Shown one piece after another: positions 15,325 through 20,874 of a stretch of DNA of 20,874 nt (position 1 is its first letter; each line of letters opens with the position of its first letter). A program made the position numbers and the translations under genes. The notes below the pieces were generated by a model, which saw only the letters and a program-made list of their open reading frames with translations, was not told the DNA's origin and made no database searches. The DNA lies in the NCBI GenBank assembly GCA_021798635.1, contig JAJZGH010000057.1, positions 1 through 20,874 of the forward strand, in the 5' to 3' direction. The DNA comes from Planctomycetota bacterium (GTDB lineage Bacteria > Planctomycetota > Phycisphaerae > WQYP01).

Positions 15325-16432
15325 GGCCTATGCTTTCGCCTTTTGGGATTCCCAATACAATGGCGGCATTCAACCCTCCAAAACCGCTGGCCGTTTTCAA
15401 AATGCGTTTCAATGGCGCGGCCGTGGGGCTGGCCCGGACAAAATTCAACTCCGGCCACTGCGGATATTCAAGGCCGGTTGTCGCCGGTACCACCTGCCGA
15501 TGCAGCATGCAAGCCGCCAATGCCGTTTCAAGAACTCCGCTGGCTCCTAGTGTATGGCCGAGAAACCCTTTTGCGGCTGTGAGGTACGGCCGATGAGGAA
15601 ACACCTGTCGCATGGCCAAAGCTTCCATCGCGTCGTTATACGCTGTGCCAGTGCCATGAAGAATCACAGCGTCAATGCCGGCGGCATCAAGGCCCGCAAG
15701 GGCCTGGCGGATTGCCCGGACCAGCCCGGACGCTTCCCGATCCGGTGCTGTCAGGTGTGTCGCGTCACACGACATTCCCCAGCCTTCCAATAAGACACTC
15801 GGTCCCCGCACACCCGACTGCGGATGGTTGTCGGAAGTTACCAGACATGCTGCCGCTGCGGATCCCAATGCCAAGCCATCGCGCTGGCGGTCAAACGGGC
15901 GGCATTGTGTTCTGGTAATTGCTTTAAGTGCGTAAAAACCATCCTGAATGAATCCCCCCGCCACATCCGCGGCACACACGACCATTCGCTTTACCTCCCG
16001 TGATTGGATCATCACGGCCGCTTCGATAATCGCGGTTAAGCCCGAACTGCATGCGGTGGAGATAACCATTTGGGGACCGCCAAGACCAAAGCGCCGGGCT
16101 AACGCATGGACATTATCCGAAAGCATCGGTGGGGCGGCTGAACCGCCGTCTGGGCCCCTGGAATTTAGCCAGGCCTCCACCGGTTGCATGTCCCCTTTGG
16201 TCGTAGCCAGAATTAATCCGCAATGATTGCGGTGTTCCGGCGGGGGTAGCGCGGCGGTGATGGCCTGTGTGGTTAGTGCGTCCCAGAGATTATTCTCCGA
16301 CTCCTGGAGTGGGGCACTGGGGGCCGATTTTCCGGAAAGCCACGCGGAAAAAATACTTTCCGCCGACGGATGCATCGGGGTCGCTGCGCCAAAACAAGAA
16401 AGCCGGACTGTCGGGGTTCGCTGGGCGGTCAT
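15317..16432 (-). CDS. Beta-ketoacyl-ACP synthase (FabF-like, catalytically complete)
   Basis: 371 residues, slightly shorter than FabF (about 410). The catalytic triad is intact: STACSSG with Cys128, LHGTGTAYND with His259, and KGFLGHTLGASG with His293. It would elongate acyl-ACP with malonyl-ACP by decarboxylative condensation. The region before residue 70 is short and poorly conserved, so it is not a housekeeping FabF in appearance but like the ketosynthases of aryl-polyene-type clusters. ATG 16432 lacks a strong Shine-Dalgarno. It is transcribed together with the nucleophile-less partner downstream and divergently from the acyltransferase-hotdog-ACP operon, with 108 nt between. Activity is predicted confidently; the product of the cluster is unknown. 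Confidence 0.88.
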   Translation of the reverse strand: MTAQRTPTVRLSCFGAATPMHPSAESIFSAWLSGKSAPSAPLQESENNLWDALTTQAITAALPPPEHRNHCGLILATTKGDMQPVEAWLNSRGPDGGSAAPPMLSDNVHALARRFGLGGPQMVISTACSSGLTAIIEAAVMIQSREVKRMVVCAADVAGGFIQDGFYALKAITRTQCRPFDRQRDGLALGSAAAACLVTSDNHPQSGVRGPSVLLEGWGMSCDATHLTAPDREASGLVRAIRQALAGLDAAGIDAVILHGTGTAYNDAMEALAMRQVFPHRPYLTAAKGFLGHTLGASGVLETALAACMLHRQVVPATTGLEYPQWPELNFVRASPTAAPLKRILKTASGFGGLNAAIVLGIPKGESIGHD

Positions 16433-16476
16433 TGCTCACTAGTGTAATTGATTTGTTTCAAGTCGTCGCTGAACGT

Positions 16477-16499
16477 AGAATCTAGTCAGATAGGATTCT
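16477..16499. other. Inverted repeat between the divergent halves of the lipid cluster
   Basis: AGAATC (16477-16482) and GATTCT (16494-16499), 11 nt apart, lie in the 108-nt divergent promoter region. The centre-to-centre spacing of 17 nt is longer than one helical turn. It could be a regulator site or chance. Confidence 0.25.
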
Positions 16500-16540
16500 G
16501 GCGGTTTGCGGAAGATTCGGTCATAGCAGGGTGCGGCAAA

Positions 16541-17416
16541 ATGGCCGAGTATGTGGAAACTCAATCAAGTGAATCGGCCCCGCGCCGTGAGATCACGCTG
16601 CGCGTGGTGTTGCGCACCACCTTCGTTCTGACCTGGTTCGCCATCTATCTGATCATTTTAGCATTAATTTTAGGCCCATTTTTATGGGTATGGTGCCGGC
16701 TTTTTGACCGGCGGCGGAGTAGTGTCCGCAGGCTGGCACGGATGTTTTACCGGCAAGGCATGCGCGGGTACTGCGGCAAAAATTTGCGTATTAAAGAATT
16801 CGACTGGTCGGCGATTCGCGGCCCCTGCATTTTGATCGCCAATCACCAGTCCGCGATCGACATTCTCCTGATGTTCCAGCTTCCGCCGGACGGTTGCTGT
16901 TGGTCCAAGGAATGGCCTTTCCAACAGCCTATTCTGGGGTGGCTGATGTCGTTAAGCGGGCATTTACACGTCGAGGAACCGGATATCGTCAAGCGGGCCA
17001 CAGCGATGGTGCGCACCGGGCAAAGTATGTACATATTCCCCGAAGGTACCCGGTCGCGATCTTTGAAACTCGGGCGATTTCACGAAGGTGCCTTTCAACT
17101 GGCATGCAGGACCAACGTGCCGGTTATCCCGGTCGCCATTCACGGCAGCGGGAATTGCATGCCACCCGGACAGATCTTTGTTTTTGACGTGCCGATTCTG
17201 GTTGAACCACTGGGTATTTTGTATCCGGATCACAGCTTGGAGCATCCGCAACGTGAACTTAAAAAGCAGGTGCGTGAAATGATTGTGGCGGCGTTGGCAC
17301 GCGGCCCCGACCAGAATCCCGAAGTGAAAAGTCACGTGGCAGGCCCTGAACCGCTGGATACTTTCCGTCCGGTAGTTCCGGATTTCCCTGCGGCGGGAGA
17401 AACGCCCCATGGGTGA
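16541..17416 (+). CDS. PlsC-type 1-acylglycerol-3-phosphate acyltransferase-like protein, membrane-bound
   Basis: 291 residues. A hydrophobic segment at about 28-50 (FVLTWFAIYLIILALILGPF) anchors it in the inner membrane. The acyltransferase motifs follow: NHQSAID with His102 and Asp107 (H-x4-D catalytic pair) and FPEGTRSR at 166-173 (phosphate/glycerol binding), then VPVIPVAIHGSG. Such enzymes move acyl chains from acyl-ACP or CoA to a lysophospholipid; relatives in aryl-polyene loci probably attach the product to a lipid head. The frame is open further upstream, but ATG 16541 gives the conventional N-terminus; its ribosome site (AGCAGG, 10 nt) is weak. It overlaps the hotdog gene by 8 nt. 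The C-terminal 40 residues are unconserved. Family secure, acceptor unknown. Confidence 0.88.
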   Translation: MAEYVETQSSESAPRREITLRVVLRTTFVLTWFAIYLIILALILGPFLWVWCRLFDRRRSSVRRLARMFYRQGMRGYCGKNLRIKEFDWSAIRGPCILIANHQSAIDILLMFQLPPDGCCWSKEWPFQQPILGWLMSLSGHLHVEEPDIVKRATAMVRTGQSMYIFPEGTRSRSLKLGRFHEGAFQLACRTNVPVIPVAIHGSGNCMPPGQIFVFDVPILVEPLGILYPDHSLEHPQRELKKQVREMIVAALARGPDQNPEVKSHVAGPEPLDTFRPVVPDFPAAGETPHG

Positions 17417-17432
17417 AAACATGGGTGAAAAC
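17409..17432 (+). repeat. 12-bp tandem duplication at the start of the ApeP-like gene
   Basis: ATGGGTGAAAAC occurs twice in a row, so the protein begins MGENMGEN and the gene has two in-frame start codons. The first has the better-placed GGGAG. It looks like a replication-slippage event. Confidence 0.85.
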
Positions 17433-17840
17433 TTGGCCGGAAATATTCCTCATGCCGGTCCTATGCGCTGGCTTAGTTCCGCATTCGCTCAGCAAGATAA
17501 CACGATTACCGCGCAGCAATGGATCCCCGCTGATCATCCATTTCTACTTCACGGCCGGCTTCCGCAGTCCACCATTATTGAATATATAGCCCAGACCGCC
17601 GCCGCAGGGGGGAAGACTCTTGCCGCGGGAAATCCCACGGGCCAGCCTGTTTCGGGTATGTTAATAGCCTTAAGCGATGTGCGGTTTTATGGCTCCGTCG
17701 GTGCGGGCGATACCTTAAGCCTGCAGGTTGCCGTGACATATCGTATGGGAAATATGTATCGTTGCCGGGGCCAGGCCCGTAGCGGAGCAACGCTGATCTG
17801 TGAAGGCTGGTTTTCATTCCGCATTCACAGCATTAAATAA
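17409..17840 (+). CDS. ApeP-like hotdog-fold (predicted 3-hydroxyacyl-ACP dehydratase, COG4706-like)
   Basis: 143 residues. Starts with IPHAGPMRWL at about 13-22 (the 'lPH..pm' segment of this family), then LPQSTIIEYIAQTAAAGG at 51-68 with Glu58 in the central hotdog helix, and SGMLIALSDVRFYGSVGAGDTL, the strand pair of hotdog dehydratases. Members of this group occur in aryl-polyene clusters (ApeP), where they are thought to dehydrate the growing chain or assist the FabZ-type partner. The start has GGGAG 9 nt upstream. The gene overlaps the acyltransferase gene by 8 nt and precedes the ACP gene by 16 nt, so all are one operon. A tandem repeat duplicates the first codons. Fold confident, activity likely. 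Confidence 0.75.
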   Translation: MGENMGENLAGNIPHAGPMRWLSSAFAQQDNTITAQQWIPADHPFLLHGRLPQSTIIEYIAQTAAAGGKTLAAGNPTGQPVSGMLIALSDVRFYGSVGAGDTLSLQVAVTYRMGNMYRCRGQARSGATLICEGWFSFRIHSIK

Positions 17841-17856
17841 AGTATTTGGAGAATTT

Positions 17857-18129
17857 ATGACGCCCACTGAGCGGAAACTTATCGATATCTTAAAAGAGGG
17901 CCTGAAGCTGCGCATGGATGTCGCACTGATTCAACCCGAAACCGCCATTTTTGGAAAAAACGGTTTAGGTTTGGATTCCGTCGATGTGCTGGAAATTGCC
18001 GTGCTCATTGATAAACATTTTGGGGTGGCCTTGCAGGATAACAATGACGAAGTTCGCGCGGCGCTGGTCACAATCGGGTCTCTTGCGGCATACATAGATC
18101 GCAACGCCCCGGCTACCGCAACTGCCTGA
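17857..18129 (+). CDS. Acyl carrier protein
   Basis: 90 residues. The motif GLGLDSVDVLEIAVLIDKHF places Ser41 of DSV as the phosphopantetheine site, and the flanking helices fit an ACP. It carries the growing chain between ketosynthase, dehydratases and acyltransferases of this cluster. GGAG lies 5 nt before ATG 17857; the frame is open 57 nt further upstream but overlaps the previous gene. The sequence is divergent from housekeeping AcpP (no DSLD-TVEL), so it is probably pathway-specific, like ApeE or ApeF. It sits between two hotdog genes with short spacing. Identification is secure, dedicated role inferred. Confidence 0.9.
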   Translation: MTPTERKLIDILKEGLKLRMDVALIQPETAIFGKNGLGLDSVDVLEIAVLIDKHFGVALQDNNDEVRAALVTIGSLAAYIDRNAPATATA

Positions 18130-18141
18130 ACGAGTAATGCT

Positions 18142-18549
18142 GTGGATGCTGCAACGTATATTTTAGGAGCCTGTTCCGGTGCGCATATTGTGCCACCAGA
18201 AATCCGTCCGGCGATCCCCCCGGTACAACGTGTTTCCGTCCGGGCCGGGTTTCCGGCCCGGCATCCCGGCTTTCAAGGTCATTTCCCCGGTAACGCACTG
18301 TTGCCCGGATTTTTGCATATTGAATTGGTGCTGGATATTCTGCGGATCCATTTTCCGCATGTTGAACTCCGGGCGGTGCGGAACGCTAAGTTTTTACGAC
18401 CGGTTCTTCCTGACGAAATGATAGATGTGGTTCTGAGCTTGGAGTCCGACGGCAGCGTGGCGGCCGAGCTTCATGTCTCCGGCGTGGTGGTTTCGGAATT
18501 GGTATTGGAAGTCTCGGGTGCGGCATCATCTCCGGCCCAGAAATCGTAA
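18142..18549 (+). CDS. FabZ/ApeI-like 3-hydroxyacyl-ACP dehydratase
   Basis: 135 residues with GHFPGNALLPGFLHIELVL at about 46-64: His47 and Glu61 are 14 residues apart, the FabZ catalytic pair. Residues 75-130 form the beta strands (ELRAVRNAKFLRPVLPDEM). The start is a GTG at 18142, 12 nt after the ACP stop, with only a poor ribosome site; translation is probably coupled to the ACP gene. It is shorter than FabZ at the N-terminus, like ApeI of aryl-polyene loci. The 3' end runs 79 nt into the convergent LpxL-type gene, and the last 15 residues are unconserved. Family confident; which of the two hotdog proteins does the chemistry is open. Confidence 0.8.
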   Translation: MDAATYILGACSGAHIVPPEIRPAIPPVQRVSVRAGFPARHPGFQGHFPGNALLPGFLHIELVLDILRIHFPHVELRAVRNAKFLRPVLPDEMIDVVLSLESDGSVAAELHVSGVVVSELVLEVSGAASSPAQKS

Positions 18550-19451
18550 AAATTTCCCCATTGATACGGATGTTTCCGCAGCAGAGCTTCAAGATCGGTG
18601 GCATAGTCCTGGGCGGCTTTCTTGACCAGTTCGTCGCGCGATAATCCATTATTGGAATCATAGATGCGTGGCTCCGAAACAAACATGCGATAACGCCGCG
18701 GACCTTCCCGCAAGGTAAACGCTGTTATCATCGCAGCCTTACCCACAACTGCCGCGGTAAACGGCCCGGCGGGCAGGTAGACGTTGTCCCCCAGCAGGGT
18801 CACCTGGACTTTCCGTCCATGCATAACCCGATCCGCCCGAATCCCTACGTATTGCTTCCGGCGCAATGCCCCCATGATTTGTAGTCCGGCGGCAAGCGGA
18901 TCGGTTGAATTGATAAACTTCATGCCCTGCAGCATTTTCCATTGGTCTTGATGGAACTGTTCCGTGCTGTCGCTGAAATCACGGTACATCACGAAGTGCA
19001 TTTTTGCCGGATCAATGCGGGGCCTCAGCCATGGTGTGGCTATTTCCAGAGCACCGAAGTGCGCTGTAAGAATCAACACCCCTCGCTGCAAATCCAAAGC
19101 TCGCTTCAGCCGATCGCGATGATCCGATGCTACGGTGATCCCGGCATTGGCACTGGCCAGGGCAACACTCCGATCCAGAATCAGAACGCCGAACATGCGC
19201 ACCTGCTGATAGCTGTGCCAATAGAGTTGCCAGCGGTTATGAACGCCTTTAACACGCTCTTCAAATTTCATGGCGGCAACGCGGGCTTTCCGGTTAAATA
19301 TCCAAAAACCCAGCGAAACAAGCCCAACCGCGAAATACCCCAGAGGCGGCACGCGCCGGCCAAGAAACAACATAAACATGTTGCCACGGTATCCAAAGCG
19401 ATGTTTCGCCCGGACGTTGGGTTTGGCGGAATCAGGCAAAGGTACATTCAT
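18471..19451 (-). CDS. LpxL/HtrB-type lysophospholipid/lipid A acyltransferase family protein
   Basis: 326 residues. A hydrophobic segment at about 35-51 (PLGYFAVGLVSLGFWIF) anchors it. TAHFGALEIA at about 129-138 gives the H-x4-E catalytic motif (His131, Glu136) of lipid A late acyltransferases, and IRADRVMHGRKVQVTLLG and QWGNFYDFW close to the C-terminus are typical of the family. It transfers an acyl chain from acyl-ACP to a membrane acceptor; a separate member of this family occurs in aryl-polyene loci. Start ATG 19451 is preferred to an upstream in-frame TTG. The tail from about residue 305 (Thr/Ser/Glu-rich) overlaps the convergent dehydratase gene. Family secure. True lipid A work is also possible. 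Confidence 0.88.
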   Translation of the reverse strand: MNVPLPDSAKPNVRAKHRFGYRGNMFMLFLGRRVPPLGYFAVGLVSLGFWIFNRKARVAAMKFEERVKGVHNRWQLYWHSYQQVRMFGVLILDRSVALASANAGITVASDHRDRLKRALDLQRGVLILTAHFGALEIATPWLRPRIDPAKMHFVMYRDFSDSTEQFHQDQWKMLQGMKFINSTDPLAAGLQIMGALRRKQYVGIRADRVMHGRKVQVTLLGDNVYLPAGPFTAAVVGKAAMITAFTLREGPRRYRMFVSEPRIYDSNNGLSRDELVKKAAQDYATDLEALLRKHPYQWGNFYDFWAGDDAAPETSNTNSETTTPET

Positions 19452-19627
19452 CACGCCAGAGAGTGTATCACACAATCGGATGCACGCGACATTGTGCCGG
19501 AACGGATCGGTCCTTCAGCCCGCGGGCGGTGGCGGAAAATGGGGTAACGTGTTTCCGGCGCTGGCGGTTTAGCGTTATAACCGGTACAAAAGATGCGCTG
19601 AATTTAATGGGTATTGGTAAAAGAGCC

Positions 19628-20569
19628 ATGGCATTTGGATTTATTAAGAAAGCACTGGGACAAAGCGTAGAAAAATTACGCACCGGCCTGACCCGCACGC
19701 GCGAAGCGCTGGTCGGGTCATTACGCACGCTTTTAACCGGCCGCAAGCTCGATCAGCAATTGCTGGATGAACTGCGGCAACGCTTAATCACCGCTGATCT
19801 TGGCGTCGTAGCGACAGAGCATATTATTACCGACTTGAATGCGGCCTGGAAACAGGGGCGAGTACAGTCCGGTGACCAGGTTTTGACTTTCCTTCAGGAG
19901 GAAATGCGGGCGTATTGGCCGGTGGAATCCCGCGCTTTGAAATTCGCGCCCACCGGCCCCACTGTCATTTTGGTAACCGGGATCAATGGTGCGGGCAAAA
20001 CCACCAGCATTGCCAAGCTGGGCCAATATCTGAAAAATCAGAACAAAACCGTCATGGTCGCCGCCTGTGATACCTTCCGCGCCGCAGCCGTGGAACAATT
20101 GACTATCTGGGCCCAGCGCATCGGCGTGGAGATTGTCAAACATCAGATGGGCAGTGACCCCGCAGCGGTGGCTTTTGACGCCTGCAAGGCCGCAGTGGCG
20201 CGGAATATTGATGTGCTGATTATTGATACCGCCGGGCGTCTGCATACTCAGGATCATTTAATGCGCGAACTGGGAAAAATTCGCCGCGTCATCCAGAAAA
20301 TCATTCCCGCCGCCCCCCATGAATCGCTGCTGGTGCTCGATGCCACCATCGGGCAGAATGCAATCCGGCAGGCCGAAGAATTTACCAAATCCGTTGAATT
20401 AACCGGCATATTTTTAGCCAAGCTCGACGGCACCGCCAAGGGCGGCATTGTCGTAGCCATCCGTCGGCAATTAAACCTGCCGGTAAAATTCGTCGGCCTC
20501 GGCGAAACCCCCGAAGACATCGCCCCCTTTAACCCCGACGAATTTGTCGAAGCCCTCTTTTTATGTTAA
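19628..20569 (+). CDS. ftsY: Signal recognition particle receptor FtsY
   Basis: 313 residues, short form without the long acidic N-terminal A domain of E. coli. N domain about 10-95 (four-helix bundle), then the GTPase: P-loop GINGAGKTTSIAKLG at 118-132, DTFRAAAVEQL at 148-158, DTAGRLHTQ at 200-208, LAKLDGTAKGG at 263-273 and VGLGETPEDIAPF at 289-301. It docks SRP-ribosome complexes at the membrane for cotranslational insertion. The TKLDG motif reads AKLDG, an unusual but mild change. An in-frame ATG at 19607 is an alternative start; neither has a strong Shine-Dalgarno. It is followed by the hydrolase gene after 17 nt. Identification is secure. Confidence 0.95.
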   Translation: MAFGFIKKALGQSVEKLRTGLTRTREALVGSLRTLLTGRKLDQQLLDELRQRLITADLGVVATEHIITDLNAAWKQGRVQSGDQVLTFLQEEMRAYWPVESRALKFAPTGPTVILVTGINGAGKTTSIAKLGQYLKNQNKTVMVAACDTFRAAAVEQLTIWAQRIGVEIVKHQMGSDPAAVAFDACKAAVARNIDVLIIDTAGRLHTQDHLMRELGKIRRVIQKIIPAAPHESLLVLDATIGQNAIRQAEEFTKSVELTGIFLAKLDGTAKGGIVVAIRRQLNLPVKFVGLGETPEDIAPFNPDEFVEALFLC

Positions 20570-20586
20570 TCATACAGGAGTCACTG

Positions 20587-20874
20587 ATGAAACATATCTC
20601 CGGTTTTGCAATATTGATGCTGGTTATCCTTGGCGTTGGCCGTGTCGCGTCCGCGGGCCATCCATTTTTTCTGAAAAATGGAGATCGCGTCTGTTTTTAT
20701 GGTTACAGCATTACAGCGCAGCGCTATTACACCACGGATGTGGAAACGTATGTTTTGACGCACTATCCAGACCTTAAAGTTACATTTGTGAATTCGGGCG
20801 TTGGCGGAGACCGTGTTACCGGCGGCTGGGCAGGACCGATTGATCTGCGGCTTAAACGGGATGTATTTCCGTTC
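20587..20874 (+). CDS. Secreted SGNH/GDSL-type hydrolase, 5' part only (cut by window end)
   Basis: The first 96 residues are visible. MKHISGFAILMLVILGVGRVASAG is a Sec signal peptide. The mature part starts with FLKNGDRVCFYGYSITAQRYY: this is SGNH block I, with Ser41 as the nucleophile, but the usual FYGDSIT reads FYGYSIT, so Asp is Tyr. NSGVGGDRVTGGWAGPIDLRL matches block II with its oxyanion Gly. Related proteins deacetylate or cleave polysaccharide and rhamnogalacturonan-type esters outside the cell. AGGAG lies 6 nt before ATG 20587. The catalytic Asp-His block lies beyond the edge. Family fairly sure, substrate unknown. Confidence 0.75.
   Translation, partial: MKHISGFAILMLVILGVGRVASAGHPFFLKNGDRVCFYGYSITAQRYYTTDVETYVLTHYPDLKVTFVNSGVGGDRVTGGWAGPIDLRLKRDVFPF

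Overview
The window looks like a chromosomal stretch of a planctomycete-type bacterium (Planctomycetota, perhaps Phycisphaerae-like). This rests on a DUF4159/alpha-toroid secreted protein, an H-X9-DG (DUF1559-type) pseudopilin next to a PEP-CTERM protein, a DUF1207 outer-membrane-type barrel, and moderately GC-rich DNA. No mobile elements, tRNA, rRNA or CRISPR arrays were seen. The assignment is by gene content only.

Layout. (1) 67-2403 (+): secreted toroid/DUF4159 protein. (2) 5987 down to 2409 (-): a clear cobalamin riboswitch followed, on the same strand, by a PEP-CTERM protein, a pseudopilin, a small Cys-motif protein and a nucleoside phosphorylase-family protein, possibly one transcript. 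(3) 6227-9244 (+): a FabZ-like dehydratase, a UvrC-like protein with a degenerate nuclease domain, and a glycine oxidase (ThiO)-like flavoenzyme. (4) 9300-12371 (-): a BON/DUF1207 barrel protein, quinolinate synthase NadA, and a zincin-like protein whose HExxH motif reads HQLAH, preceded by a 16-codon ORF with a perfect Shine-Dalgarno. (5) 12672-14489 (+): a short CbiX/SirB-type chelatase with a Cys-rich tail, then a type I-beta DAHP synthase preceded by what looks like a complete leader-peptide attenuator. (6) 14548-19451: a compact type II fatty-acid/polyketide-like cluster resembling part of an aryl-polyene locus: truncated chain-length-factor-like protein and ketosynthase (-), then PlsC-type acyltransferase, ApeP-like hotdog protein, acyl carrier protein and FabZ/ApeI-like dehydratase (+), closed by a convergent LpxL-type acyltransferase (-). 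(7) 19628-20874 (+): ftsY and the start of a secreted SGNH hydrolase.

The most notable points are regulatory. A textbook cobalamin aptamer sits upstream of surface-protein genes rather than vitamin B12 genes. A 32-codon leader ORF contains the run YRFWFYYF (seven aromatic residues of eight, all three aromatic amino acids), followed by mutually exclusive antiterminator and terminator hairpins, directly before the first enzyme of aromatic amino acid synthesis. The lipid-type cluster at 14.5-19.5 kb, with its nucleophile-less half ketosynthase and two acyltransferases but no visible ketoreductase, ligase or exporter, is the best candidate for an uncharacterised biosynthetic system.
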